This document shows positions 8,760 through 17,312 of a stretch of DNA of 52,670 nucleotides, one piece after another; within the stretch, counting starts at the first letter, position 1; each line of letters starts with the position of its first letter. The position numbers were made by a program, and so were the translations under genes. The stretch comes from Blastococcus aggregatus (GTDB taxonomy: Bacteria > Actinomycetota > Actinomycetes > Mycobacteriales > Geodermatophilaceae). Below the pieces are notes generated by a model that was given only the letters and a program-made list of their open reading frames with translations, was not told the DNA's origin and did not search any database. The DNA is taken from assembly GCF_900221005.1 (NCBI RefSeq), contig NZ_OBQI01000009.1, positions 1 through 52,670 of the forward strand, read 5' to 3'.

Positions 8760-10136
8760 TCAGTTTGCGCACTGACGGGGAGCGCGAGGTCCTTCGATCG
8801 GCGGAGAAGCGGGCACAGGAACGGGCGACCGACTGCTGTCGGTGTCGCGCGCGGCCAAGACAAACTCTCGCCGCGGATCAAGCACCTGGCCCAGTGCAAT
8901 GACCTCGCGACGGAACAACGAGGCCAGCAGCCAGTCGGCGACGATCCGGACCTTGCGATCAAGGGTGGGCATGCGGCTGACGTGATAGGTGCGGTGCATC
9001 AACCAGGCCGGCAAACCCGTGAGCTTGGTCCCGTAGACCTGGGCCACCCCCCGGTGCAGCCCCAAGCTGGCGACCGACCCGACATAGCGATGCCGGTAGG
9101 GCAGCGGTTCCTGGCCGGTCAGCACTCTGATGATGTTGTCGGCCAGCCGCTTGGCCTGACGGACGGCGTGCTGGGCGTTGGGCGCGGTGGTCGCGCCTGG
9201 CTGGGTGAGGTCCGGGACGGCGGCGAGATCGCCGGCCGCCCACGCGTCGGGCAGGCCGGCCACCTGCAGCGTCGCCTCACACCGCACCCGGCCGCGGTCG
9301 TCGACCGGCAGGTCGGTGTGCGCCACGACCGGATTCGGTTTCGTTCCGGCCGTCCAGACCAGCGTCTCGCTGGCGAACTGCTCACCGTCGGAGAGCCGGA
9401 CCACCCCGTCGTCGGACACCGACTCCAGCCGGGTGTCCAGTCGCACCTCGATGCCCCGGGACTTCAGCTGTCGCACCGTCCAGGCGGCCATGTCGAGGTC
9501 CACCTCGGGCAGGATCCGCCCGGTCGCCTCGACCAGCACCCAGCGCATGTCGGCCGGGGAGAGCCGCGGGTGGTAGTGCTCGGTGGCGTAGCGGGCCATG
9601 TCTTCCAGCTCGGCCAGCGCCTCGATGCCGGCGTAGCCGCCGCCGACGAAGGTGAAGGTGAGTGCCCGGCGGCGAACCGCGGGGTCGTCGGTGGAGCTGG
9701 CGGCGTCGAGCCGGGCCAGGACGTGGTTGCGCAGGTAGATGGCCTCGCCGACGGTCTTGAAGCCGATTCCTTGTTCGGCCAGGCCCGGGATGGGCAGGGT
9801 GCGGGCCACAGAGCCGGCGGCCATGACCAGCACGTCGTAGGAGAGCTCGAACGGCGCTCCTTCCAGTGGGGCGATGTGGGCGGTGCGCTCGGCGTGGCAC
9901 AGGCCGGTCACCGCGCCGGTGATGATCCGGCAGCGGCGTAGCGGGACGACGACGTGCCGCGGTTCGATCGAGCCGGCGGCGGCCTCGGGCAGGAACGGCT
10001 GGTAGGTCATGTGCGGCTGTGGGTCGACCACCACGATCTCGGCCTGTCCGCGGGAGAGCCGCTTCTGCAGCCGCAGCGCGGTGTAGAGGCCGACGTAGCC
10101 ACCGCCCACGATGAGGATCACGGGTCGCTGAGCCAT
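8760..10136 (-). CDS. NAD(P)/FAD-dependent oxidoreductase, type II NADH dehydrogenase-like
   Basis: Two-dinucleotide-binding flavoprotein of the NDH-2 (Ndh) group, 458 aa, moving electrons from NADH to quinone at the membrane without proton pumping. The FAD Rossmann motif is VILIVGGGYVGLYTAL at the N-terminus, the NADH motif FTFVGGGYAGIEALAEL at about 165. The family also shows DVLVMAAGSVARTLPIPG, VWTAGTKPNP and the second FAD-contact motif DAWAAGDLAAVPD. The C-terminal segment after 340 is amphipathic, as in membrane-attached NDH-2. The ATG at 10136 has no strong ribosome binding site. It lies between FtsH and Hsp20, so it probably belongs to the stress block rather than being the housekeeping Ndh. 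Confidence 0.88.
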   Translation of the reverse strand: MAQRPVILIVGGGYVGLYTALRLQKRLSRGQAEIVVVDPQPHMTYQPFLPEAAAGSIEPRHVVVPLRRCRIITGAVTGLCHAERTAHIAPLEGAPFELSYDVLVMAAGSVARTLPIPGLAEQGIGFKTVGEAIYLRNHVLARLDAASSTDDPAVRRRALTFTFVGGGYAGIEALAELEDMARYATEHYHPRLSPADMRWVLVEATGRILPEVDLDMAAWTVRQLKSRGIEVRLDTRLESVSDDGVVRLSDGEQFASETLVWTAGTKPNPVVAHTDLPVDDRGRVRCEATLQVAGLPDAWAAGDLAAVPDLTQPGATTAPNAQHAVRQAKRLADNIIRVLTGQEPLPYRHRYVGSVASLGLHRGVAQVYGTKLTGLPAWLMHRTYHVSRMPTLDRKVRIVADWLLASLFRREVIALGQVLDPRREFVLAARDTDSSRSPVPVPASPPIEGPRAPRQCAN

Positions 10137-10234
10137 GCCAAATGGCTAACCGCGACGGCCGGGGATGCAACATCACGATTGCGATCAGGACCTGTCTGTC
10201 CGGTCACACTGGCCGCACGGTCAGCCGGTGTGGG

Positions 10235-10272
10235 CCCGTCCGGGTGCGCCTCCTGGGCGGCACCCGGACGGG
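10235..10272 (-). terminator. 13-bp GC hairpin downstream of ftsH
   Basis: CCCGTCCGGGTGC and its exact inverse around a 12-base loop, about 50 bp beyond the FtsH stop. It ends the FtsH transcript before the flavoprotein gene. Confidence 0.8.
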
Positions 10273-10323
10273 GCCCTGACGAGCCCGCTTATCGGCAGGG
10301 TCGGCCCCCTCGGCCGAGTCGGA

Positions 10324-12453
10324 CTAACGCTCACCGACCGGCGCCGGATCGCCGGAGCCGCTGGCGTGTACCGCAAAGCTGGGGTGTCCTGCCGCGGACG
10401 GGAGCGTGGTGTCCGTGTTAGTCCGCTGGGGCAGCTCGGCGGCCTCATAAGCCTGCTCGGCGTCGAGGGTCTCGGCGGCGAGGAGAGCGTGCGCGAGGCG
10501 CTCGAGCCGGTCGCGATGGTCGGCCAGAGTATCGCGGGCCTGGCCGTAGCACTCGTCGAGAATGCGCCGCACCTCGGCGTCGACCAGTTCCCGCGTTGCA
10601 GGGGCGGGTCCGCTGCCGTCCAGGGCCATGGATTGCTCGGTGCGCGGGTCGGGCAGGACCGAAACGGGTCCGACGGCCTCGGACATGCCCCACCGGCCGA
10701 CCATCTGCCGGGCGATCTTGGTGGCCTGTTCCAGATCGTTCTCCGCCCCGGTGGTGATGTCGCCGTAGATGAGCTCCTCGGCCGCACGACCGCCGAGCGC
10801 GCCGACGATCCGACCCCGCAGGTAGCGGCGGCTGTAGCCGTAGCGATCGGTCTCCGGGCTCTGCAGGGTGACCCCGAGAGCCATGCCGCGGGGAATGATC
10901 GAGATTTTGCGGACCGGGTCCGCGCCGGGGGTGAGCATGCCGAGCAGTGCATGCCCGGACTCGTGGTAGGCGGTGCGTTCGCGCTCCTCCGGCGTGAGCA
11001 GGATCTTGCGCTCTGCTCCGAGGACGATCTTCTCTAGCGCGTCGGTGAAGTCGCTCATCTGCACGCGGTCGTGGTTGCGGCGGGCAGCGAGCAGCGCGGC
11101 CTCGTTGACCAGGTTGCGTAGGTCGGCGCCGACCATGCCCGGGGTGGCGGAGGAGAGCACTGCCAGGTCGACGTCGTCGGCGATCGGCACCCCGCGGGTG
11201 TGTACGGCCAGGATCTGCTGTCGGCCGGTGGTGTCCGGCGGGTTGACCGTGACCCGGCGGTCGAACCGGCCGGCCCGCAGGAGCGCCGGATCGAGAATCT
11301 CAGGCCGGTTGGTCGCCGCCATCACCACGACGCCTTCGCTGCCGTCGAAGCCGTCCATCTCGGTCAGGATCTGGTTGAGCGTCTGCTCCCGCTCATCGTG
11401 CCCGCCGACGCTGACGCCGCCGCCGCGGGCGCGGCCGATGGCGTCGAGCTCGTCGATGAAGATGATCGCTGGGGCCTCCTTCGTGGCCTGCTCGAACAGG
11501 TCGCGCACCCGGCTGGCGCCGACGCCGACGATCATCTCGATGAACTCGGCCGCTGACACGGAGAAGAAGGGCACCCCGGCCTCGCCGGCCACGGCGCGGG
11601 CGAGCAGCGTCTTACCGGTGCCCGGTGGCCCGCTCAGCAGCACGCCCTTGGGCACGCGTGCGCCGAGGCGGCGGTAGCGGTCGGGGTTGCGCAGGAAGTC
11701 GACGATCTCCCGGACCTCCTCCTCCACGTCATCGATGCCCGCGACGTCGTCGAAGGTGGTGCGCGGTCCGGCTTCCGGGCTGTAGCGGCGGGCCTTGGAC
11801 TTGCCCAGTCCGAGACCTGTGCCGAGGCCGGCGCCGGCGGCCGAGCGGCGGGCCAGCCACACCAGCAGCGCCACGAACAAAATGGTGGGACCGAAGCCGA
11901 ACAGCAGCTGCTGCCAGACCGGGACCCGGTCCGGCGGCTCGGCGTTGACCGTCACGTTCTCCGTCAGCAGCAGGCTCATCAGCCCGTCGTCGGCGAACGA
12001 GGGCCGCTCGGTGGTGAACAGCGTCGAGCTCCGCGGTTCTCCGCCCAGCTGCGGCAGGACTCCCTGGCCGGAGGCTGAGCCCTGTTCGTCGGGCGGATAG
12101 GTCACTGCCTCTTCGAAGCGCCCTTCGATGGTGTCGCGGACCGTGGTGACCTCGGCGACGTTGCCCGCTTCCACTTGTTCACGGAAGACGGTGTACGGCA
12201 CGTCGAGCCGTTGTGGCGGAGCCAGCAGCAGGCCGGACAGCAGCCAGTTCACCAGCAGCACGCCCGCCAGCACGAGCCAGAAGCGGCTGCCGCCGGGACG
12301 GCGCCAGCTGTCGGCCCACCGGTCGGACTCGGTCTCCGGGCGTGCTCCTTCCACGCGCCACGGGGGACGCCATCGCAGACCCTTTCTTGCGTCCTGCTCA
12401 CGCCGGTTAATCCCGGCGCCACGGTCGACGACCTCTTCTTGCCGGCCGGTCAC
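10324..12453 (-). CDS. ftsH: ATP-dependent zinc metalloprotease FtsH (accessory paralogue)
   Basis: Membrane AAA+ protease, 709 aa, that extracts and degrades membrane and cytosolic proteins. Two transmembrane segments ([20 protein letters not shown] and [16 protein letters not shown]) flank a periplasmic domain. The AAA core has Walker A GPPGTGKT, Walker [13 protein letters not shown] and the second region [16 protein letters not shown]. The zinc site is HESGH, with a likely third ligand Asp in the [12 protein letters not shown] segment. GTG at 12453 is eight bases after AGGAGG and fixes the start; the 754-aa frame is over-extended. The charged, Trp-rich N-terminal stretch before the first helix (about 50 aa) is longer than in typical actinobacterial housekeeping FtsH, and the neighbours are stress genes, so I read it as an accessory copy. 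Confidence 0.94.
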   Translation of the reverse strand: MTGRQEEVVDRGAGINRREQDARKGLRWRPPWRVEGARPETESDRWADSWRRPGGSRFWLVLAGVLLVNWLLSGLLLAPPQRLDVPYTVFREQVEAGNVAEVTTVRDTIEGRFEEAVTYPPDEQGSASGQGVLPQLGGEPRSSTLFTTERPSFADDGLMSLLLTENVTVNAEPPDRVPVWQQLLFGFGPTILFVALLVWLARRSAAGAGLGTGLGLGKSKARRYSPEAGPRTTFDDVAGIDDVEEEVREIVDFLRNPDRYRRLGARVPKGVLLSGPPGTGKTLLARAVAGEAGVPFFSVSAAEFIEMIVGVGASRVRDLFEQATKEAPAIIFIDELDAIGRARGGGVSVGGHDEREQTLNQILTEMDGFDGSEGVVVMAATNRPEILDPALLRAGRFDRRVTVNPPDTTGRQQILAVHTRGVPIADDVDLAVLSSATPGMVGADLRNLVNEAALLAARRNHDRVQMSDFTDALEKIVLGAERKILLTPEERERTAYHESGHALLGMLTPGADPVRKISIIPRGMALGVTLQSPETDRYGYSRRYLRGRIVGALGGRAAEELIYGDITTGAENDLEQATKIARQMVGRWGMSEAVGPVSVLPDPRTEQSMALDGSGPAPATRELVDAEVRRILDECYGQARDTLADHRDRLERLAHALLAAETLDAEQAYEAAELPQRTNTDTTLPSAAGHPSFAVHASGSGDPAPVGER

Positions 12454-12615
12454 TCGTACGCCTCCTCTCGACACTCGCCGACCACTGGACGGCTGCGCCA
12501 GCCCGGAATTGCCTCCCGCCGGACATGCCATGTCCCGCAGGCGTCGACGGGGATGAGATTGCCCCGCACAGGGGGCCGATAACACCACTTCCGCGACCCC
12601 GCAACCGACCCTCGC

Positions 12616-12916
12616 TCACGCCTCTGCGTGAAAGCGCGCGGGGGGGCTTCCGATCACCTGACCGCTCATGCAGCCAGCCGACGTGGGCACGTGCGCCCAG
12701 ATCCGACTGACCTCGATCACGCTGCCGACGGTGGCAACGAGCAAGATGACCACGATGGCGGCCAACGAGAGCCAGGTGGGGACCTCGGACACCCGGTCGA
12801 CCACAGTGTGCCCAGTGCACGATCAGCTTGGCGCCGATGATGCTGATGATCACGGCTGGCCCGGTGGACAGGTAGACGAGCCGGGTCAGCAGACCTTTAA
12901 GGCACGCTGAAGGCAC
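12616..12916 (-). pseudogene. TerC-family membrane protein, C-terminal remnant with frameshift
   Basis: Reading leftwards from about 12910, one frame gives LVYLSTGPAVIISIIGAKL followed by IVHWAH, the penultimate helix region of TerC/Alx membrane proteins. At about 12808 it breaks; the next frame continues with VDRVSEVPTWLSLAAIVVI and LLVATVGSVIEVSR, the last TerC helix. The two halves join with a single indel. The N-terminal two thirds of the family are missing: the fragment starts beside the tRNA-Gly half and arm repeats at 12897, so a recombination event probably cut the gene there. Confidence 0.7.
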
Positions 12917-13011
12917 GCTCGAGGGTTAATACCTCTCTGACCTGCGGTTAGGGACGCCAGGAAGGCCAGCCTTCCAAGCTGATTACGCGGGTTCGATTCC
13001 CGTCACCCGCT
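12897..13011 (+). other. Att-like site: paired arm repeats plus 3' half of tRNA-Gly(UCC)
   Basis: Two copies of AAGGCACG lie at 12899 and 12910, exactly 11 bp apart (one helical turn), followed by CTGACCTGC at about 12937. Then comes the 3' half of a tRNA-Gly: anticodon arm CCAGC-CTTCCAA-GCTG (anticodon TCC), T-arm GCGGG-TTCGATT-CCCGT and acceptor strand CACCCGCT ending at 13011. The 5' half (D arm and first acceptor strand) is absent, so this is not a functional tRNA. The arrangement is what a tyrosine-integrase element targeting the 3' end of tRNA-Gly leaves at its boundary. A related site is at 31600-31851. No integrase gene is visible in the window. Confidence 0.75.
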
Positions 13012-13155
13012 CTGGATGCGATGTCACGGGACCCGTTCAGGCTGTCCCGGGACACCGCTTTCGCTCCGGCCAGTTCGCGATGCCACCATGACCGTCGGCC
13101 TTGCGGCGATTGAAAGCCTCCATCAAACCCGGGGCGAGACACTTGCCGAGACAAG

Positions 13156-13450
13156 GCGAAGGTCGAGGCCGAACTGGCGCGCACGAAGGCCGCGCTGGAC
13201 GTCGCGGGAAAAGCACATACGCTCGTGGATCTGCTCTCCGAGAGTGCGGACACCGAGCAGCGGTCGAAGAAGTGATCGCCCCCGCGGTGGCCGGGCCACC
13301 CACACCTCCACCGCTGCCGCCGCGTGCGCGCTGCCTGGGCTGGCCGCAGGCCACCCACTACCGGGCCCAGCAGCCGCCCATCCAGCGTGTGGCGCCGGTG
13401 ATGGTTGCAGTGGTGCAGCCCGGCCGCAGGGCCTTTCGGCGGGCTGGCGC
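13156..13450 (+). pseudogene. IS3-type transposase remnant (orfA end and orfB start), several frameshifts
   Basis: One frame from 13156 to the stop at 13275 gives AKVEAELARTKAALDVAGKA followed by HTLVDLLSESADTEQRSK, the C-terminal coiled region of IS3-type orfA proteins. It is followed by pieces of an orfB N-terminus (VIAPAVA, TSTAAAACALPG, ATHYRAQQPP, ARPQGLSAGWRGR) spread over two frames. The catalytic DDE domain is gone. A palindrome TGTCCCGGGACA at 13043 and a related TGTCACGGGAC at 13022 may be remains of an IS end. Confidence 0.6.
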
Positions 13451-13539
13451 GGCAGATAACCGCGGGGCGTAGGTGCACGGGGCGTGGGGGCAGGATCTGG
13501 TAGGCATCCTGGACGTAGCCCCTGAGCGAGGAGAACACA

Positions 13540-14445
13540 GTGTCTGGCAGAGCGACCGTCGGTCTCGCCCTGGAGTGGTTCGTCAACGTGGACCACGCCC
13601 CGATCGTCGTGGCCCTGGAGCGCGGCCTGTTCGACGAGCGCGGGCTCGACGTCCACGTCGTCGAGCCCGTGGACCACGAGGCGGGCATGGCGCTCGTCGC
13701 GGCCGGGAAGCTGGACCTCGCGATCACCGAGCCGATCCACATGCCCGGTGAGCGGCTGGAGGGCTATCCGATCGTTGCGATCGGCAAGTACTTCGAGACC
13801 GGCTTCGGACTGCTGCTGAAGAAGGGGGTCGGACTCGGCGACCTGGCGGGGACCACCATCGCCGCGCCGCTCGGTACCTACGCGCCGGCGATGGTCCAGG
13901 CGATGGCCGAGTACCGGGGCATCGCGCTGGAGCGCGACGCGGTTCACTACGCGGACGTGAGCTACTACCTCGTTGACGCGCTGCGCCGCAACGAGGCGGT
14001 CGGCGCGTTTGCGGCCTTCGAGAACGTCGAGGTGCTCGAGGCGCGCGCGGCCGGGATCGAGGTGGAACTCCTGCGCTTCCTCGACCACGATGTGCCATCG
14101 CCTGGGCACCTCGTCTTCTGCGCGCACGAAGACGCCGTTGATGATCCGGAGCGGCGCGACGTACTCGAGCGCTTCCTCGGCGGCGTGGTCGCCGGGGTCC
14201 ACGCGGTCCGCGAGGACCCCGATGGGGCGCTGGAGACGTTCCTCCACGTCGCGCCGCATCTGCGCGGCGAGCTGACACAGCAGCAATGGGCGGACACTGT
14301 GGGCCGCTTCACCGACGATCTGTCGCTGGACCCAGAGCTGTGGGCGCGGCTCGCCCGATTCGTCCACGAGCGCGGGCTGGTCGAACGCGAAGTGTCCGTC
14401 AAGGAGCTGCTCCGGCCGCTCGGGGTGACCGAGCAGGGCGGGTGA
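13540..14445 (+). CDS. THI5/NMT1-like substrate-binding protein
   Basis: A 301-aa periplasmic-binding-protein-II-fold protein of the NMT1/THI5 (ThiY/SsuA) group. Readable family features: GLALEWFVNVDHAPIVVALE at the N-terminus, LFDERGLDVHVVEP, then AAGKLDLAITEPI and LGDLAGTTIAAPLGTYAP. Relatives bind pyrimidine thiamine precursors or sulfonates for ABC uptake, but no permease or ATPase is adjacent and there is no signal peptide or lipobox. So it is either an orphan binding protein or a cytosolic enzyme-like member such as fungal Thi5. GTG at 13540 follows GAGGAG at seven bases, which fixes the start. No TPP riboswitch was recognised upstream. It is one of the few intact genes in the decayed 12.6-18.6 kb stretch. 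Confidence 0.8.
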   Translation: MSGRATVGLALEWFVNVDHAPIVVALERGLFDERGLDVHVVEPVDHEAGMALVAAGKLDLAITEPIHMPGERLEGYPIVAIGKYFETGFGLLLKKGVGLGDLAGTTIAAPLGTYAPAMVQAMAEYRGIALERDAVHYADVSYYLVDALRRNEAVGAFAAFENVEVLEARAAGIEVELLRFLDHDVPSPGHLVFCAHEDAVDDPERRDVLERFLGGVVAGVHAVREDPDGALETFLHVAPHLRGELTQQQWADTVGRFTDDLSLDPELWARLARFVHERGLVEREVSVKELLRPLGVTEQGG

Positions 14446-14689
14446 TCGTGGCGCGTGACGACCCTTGAGGGGATGGCGGCCGCCGCGATCTCGTTCGATC
14501 TCCCTGCTCCCGACAGCCTCCGACCTCTTGGCGGAGCTGGCCGGGGTAAATGCGTGCCGCAGGCCCACCCCCTTGCGAAACGTCGCAGACTGCCGCTCGG
14601 ACGCGTTCAGCACTCGCCGTGCAACGTCCCCTTACCGGAAGACTGCTGAAAGTTTGCCTGACGCGAGCCGTCTGCCGCGGCGGTACCCG

Positions 14690-15234
14690 CGGGCATGAGC
14701 CGCTTGATGCCGAGCGCGAGAGCGTCGCGCTCGGGCAGGTTGCGGTCACGACGCTCTGCAGCGTCGTGACGTCAATGAGAGCCGTCACCGCTGCCGCGGT
14801 GACAGGATCCGCATGCGGCGCGAGTACCGCAGCGAATCAGTCGAGCCACTGCTTCGCGAGGGCCCCGAGGTCGGGATCGCGGCAGGCGCCGAGGTAGAGC
14901 TCGGTCTCAACCGTTGGGGGGTCTGGTCCTGTAGGTACTCGTGAATGAGGCCGGCAAGCGCGGACGGCACGTCGCCCGCGTCGCGCAGGACATCCGTCCA
15001 CCGAGCAAGCTCCTCGCGCAACACCCGGGTCGCGCGCTCGAGAGCGGCGGCGACGAGGTCCCGGCGAGTCGGGAAGTAGTACGTCGTCGACCCCAGCGCG
15101 ACCCCGGCGCGCTCGGCTATCAGCCGATGCGTCGCACGTTCGATGCCTACCTCGGCGATCACCACTTCAGCGGCGGCCAGGATCTCCTCGCGTCGACCCT
15201 CAGGATCCCGCGAGCGCTGCGCACGGCCAGCCAT
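14690..15234 (-). pseudogene. TetR-family regulator, frameshifted
   Basis: Starts intact at the ATG at 15234 (MAGRAQRSRDPEGRREEILA), with the TetR helix-turn-helix AERAGVALGSTTYYFPTR. It runs normally to EYLQDQT, then breaks at a run of six G (about 14915). The next frame resumes the ligand domain with ETELYLGACRDPDLGA, meets a stop after QWLD, and continues as VLAPHADPVTAAAVTALID; the end, ALALGIKRLMPAG, is in yet another frame. Start and stop overlap the SMR gene (TGATG), so the two were translationally coupled: a drug exporter and its repressor. At least two indels make it non-functional beyond the DNA-binding domain, unless they are sequencing errors. Confidence 0.75.
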
Positions 15235-15544
15235 CAGTGCCCGCCGTCGAGGTTCAGCACAACCGCACCGGAAACCACGAGCTGCACGCCGAGGACCTTC
15301 ACCGCGGTGATCTCCTTGCCGGAGAATGCGACCGCGATCGCCACGGTCCCGATGCCCGACCACAACGCGTAGGCCACACCAACGGGGATGTCCTCGACCG
15401 TGTTAGCGAAAGACGCGAGCGAGAGGGCGTGCGCGGCGAGTACCCCGAGGGTCGGCCCCAACCGGCTGAACCCGTCGGTGCTCTTCAGCAGGACGTGGCG
15501 AGGACCTCGAAGGCGATCGCGAATGCCAGCAACAAGTCGGGCAC
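15234..15544 (-). pseudogene. Small multidrug resistance (SMR/EmrE-type) transporter with one-base frameshift
   Basis: From GTG at 15544 the frame reads VPDLLLAFAIAFEVLATS, containing the essential membrane Glu of SMR proteins (AFEVLAT). At about 15491 one base is missing; adding it back restores LLKSTDGFSRLGPTLG and the rest to the TGA at 15234, including GVAYALWSGIGTVAIAV and VVSGAVVLNLDGGH. The restored protein is 103 aa, the normal SMR length, with four helices. As written, the second half is translated only as a fusion with the upstream DUF2178-like frame. A proton-coupled exporter of cationic drugs is the likely ancestral role. Confidence 0.75.
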
Positions 15545-15836
15545 TCGGGGGCCGGTCGCGTGCGTCGGCTAGGACGGCGACCGCGACGAACTCGATCGCG
15601 GAGACGACCAGGGCGACGACTCCCACAACGGAGAAACCGACTTGCGCGATGCCTTTATCACGTTCGTCTCGGTACTCGATCGCGTTGACCCGGGTGATCT
15701 CGCGAGAGCTCGGATGCCGCGCGAAGATCGCCATGGCGAATACTGCGAGCCCCACCGCCGCGAGCAAGCCAGCCTCGTACCAGCTCCCGGCGATAGCCGT
15801 GACAACGGCTCCGGCCAGGAAGACACCCCAGCACAC
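15545..15836 (-). CDS. DUF2178-like membrane protein, 5' part of a fused frame
   Basis: Two hydrophobic stretches (VFLAGAVVTAIAGSWYEAG and GLLAAVGLAVFAMAIFAR), a charged link with YRDERDKGIAQ and a third and fourth helix (VGFSVVGVVALVVSAIEFVA) resemble DUF2178 proteins, which are usually encoded next to a small XRE regulator as here. The frame does not stop but runs on into the SMR gene because of the deletion at about 15491, giving a 200-aa hybrid. No good start exists: the first start codon is GTG at 15836, while the natural position behind AGGAG near 15855 now reads GTC. It is probably decaying with the rest of this operon. Confidence 0.5.
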
Positions 15837-15866
15837 GGCGTTTGCGGTCGAGACGGCGGCTGACTC

Positions 15867-16040
15867 CTACTCGGTGTCGACATCGAACATCTCCTCAACT
15901 GTGCGGCCGAAGTGCCGCGCCAGGTGCACAGCGAGCCGCAGCGACTCCCCCTGCACGCTCGCGGTGGAACCCCGCAGGAGCACTCGGGAGAGCGGCGAAC
16001 TGGCCGACGCCTGCCCGGCCGCCGCAGTCGCTGCTCCGGC
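15867..16040 (-). pseudogene. Small XRE-type regulator remnant
   Basis: The last 30 or so codons before the TAG at 15867-15869 read SLRLAVHLARHFGRTVEEMF followed by DVDTE, the C-terminus of the short Cro/C1-like regulators that accompany DUF2178 membrane proteins. The helix-turn-helix half upstream is only found as pieces in other frames, and no valid start exists. Confidence 0.5.
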
Positions 16041-16117
16041 GGTAGTGCAGACTCACCGGTGATCAGCGGCGCCTCTCGTCGACCGGGCGGGTGCCGATCA
16101 GCCGTTCAGGAGGTTCT

Positions 16118-16714
16118 GTGGCCACCGCTTCCATGCCCGCCTTGCCGTCGCGCGCGCTCCTCCTTGCCGACCTCGTCCCGGCCGTCCGTGCCCGCAACGT
16201 CGTCCTCGTGGCGCTCGGCGTGCTATTCACGGCGCTGCTCGCGCAGGTGGCGGTACCGGTGCCGGGCTCGCCCGTGCCGATCACCGGTCAGACACTGGCC
16301 GTGGTGCTCACTGCCTCCGCGCTCGGGCCAGTCCGGGGTGTCGCCGTGCAGGCGTTCTACATCCTGGCCGCGCTCGTCGGCCTGCCGTTCTACTCGGAAG
16401 CCAGCGGCGGCTTCGAGGTCGTTGTCGGGGCCACCGGCGGATACGTCGTGGGCTTCATTCCGGCCGCGTTCCTGATCGGCCTGGCCGCCAAGCACGGTGC
16501 CGACCGCAACCCCCTGAAGTCCGTGCCGCTGTTCGTCGGTGGCCAGGCGGTCATTTTCGCCGTGGGTGTGCCGTGGCTGGCCGTGAGCGCCGGACTGACG
16601 GCGAACCAGGCGCTGGACGCCGGCTTCTACCCGTTCATCCTGGGCGGCATCGTCAAGGCCGCCGTTGCGGCCGCGGTGCTGGGGACAGCCTGGAAGCTCA
16701 CCCGCCGCGCCTGA
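16118..16714 (+). CDS. bioY: BioY biotin transporter substrate-binding subunit
   Basis: S-component of an ECF-type biotin transporter (BioY), 198 aa with six helices. The signature is clear: VAVPVPGSPVPITGQTLAV, LGPVRGVAVQAFYILAALVG, then GLPFYSEASGG, GATGGYVVGF and the last helices around PFILGGIVKAAVAAAV. GTG at 16118 follows AGGAGG by four bases (tight); the ATG at 16133 is the alternative. No BioM/BioN or biotin-synthesis gene is adjacent, so it either works alone, as reported for solitary BioY, or shares an energising module elsewhere. It is intact between two decayed stretches and is followed by its own terminator. Confidence 0.95.
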   Translation: MATASMPALPSRALLLADLVPAVRARNVVLVALGVLFTALLAQVAVPVPGSPVPITGQTLAVVLTASALGPVRGVAVQAFYILAALVGLPFYSEASGGFEVVVGATGGYVVGFIPAAFLIGLAAKHGADRNPLKSVPLFVGGQAVIFAVGVPWLAVSAGLTANQALDAGFYPFILGGIVKAAVAAAVLGTAWKLTRRA

Positions 16715-16729
16715 TCAGCTCAGCTCCTC

Positions 16730-16759
16730 GACCCCCTGGCGCTCCTGCGTCAGGGGGTC
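16730..16759 (+). terminator. Hairpin terminator of bioY
   Basis: GACCCCCTG and its exact inverse CAGGGGGTC with a 12-base loop, 15 bp past the BioY stop. Confidence 0.8.
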
Positions 16760-16879
16760 GTCGCGTTCCCGGGTCCCCGGGCGGCGCGGCCCTTCCCTCG
16801 GTCCATGCGCGGCCGGAGAAGGGGGCGGTTTCGGCGCGATCTTGGTTGTCGCGCGTGCCCGATGGAGCGTTTCAGGGTC

Positions 16880-17236
16880 GCGGTCAGGCATCCCTTACAG
16901 GGCTGCCGGCTCAGGCAACTTCCCGTCGACGTCATCAAGATCGATCGATCGTTCGTCAACGACGTCGAGACCACGCGAGGCGAAGCCGTGCTCGCCGGCA
17001 TCGTCACGCTCGCCCACGCCATCGGAGCGCACGTCATCGCCGAGGGCGTCGAAACCAACGCGCAACTGGCCGCCCTCAGCGCCCTGGGAGTCGACTCAGC
17101 CAGCGGCTACCTACTTGCCAAGCCCGCGGCGCCCGAGCACTTCCCCCTGCCACGAACCACCGACCCGGCGCCCTCGGGTGGCGCCGGCCTGCACACGACC
17201 CTCCAGAACCTGCTGCGCCAACTGTCAACGGCCTGA
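16880..17236 (+). pseudogene. EAL-domain C-terminal stump
   Basis: The frame contains only the end of a c-di-GMP phosphodiesterase (EAL) domain: LPVDVIKIDRSFVNDVET (catalytic Lys and following Asp), LAHAIGAHVIAEGVET and ALGVDSASGYLLAKP, then a tail of about 35 aa. The first half of the domain, with the EAL motif itself and the other metal ligands, is missing. The upstream junction at about 16880 is not in recognisable coding sequence and there is no start signal. It stops at 17236, 30 bp before the IS left end, so the IS did not cause the truncation. Confidence 0.7.
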
Positions 17237-17312
17237 CGCGGACCGCGAGGGTGCGGCCAGTACCCTGGAGTTGACCCGCTTGCGTGGACACCTCGTTCCT
17301 GCGGTCTGAGGC

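Noticed and set aside
12962..13011. Intact tRNA-Gly gene
   Set aside because: Only the anticodon arm and 3' side are present; no D arm or 5' acceptor strand upstream.
13123..14613. Long minus-strand frame of 496 aa
   Set aside because: Shadow of the THI5/NMT1-like gene: composition follows the antisense of its codons and there is no ribosome binding site.
16081..16117. Biotin or TPP riboswitch ahead of bioY or the THI5-like gene
   Set aside because: Leaders are short and show no conserved riboswitch core such as CTGAGA.
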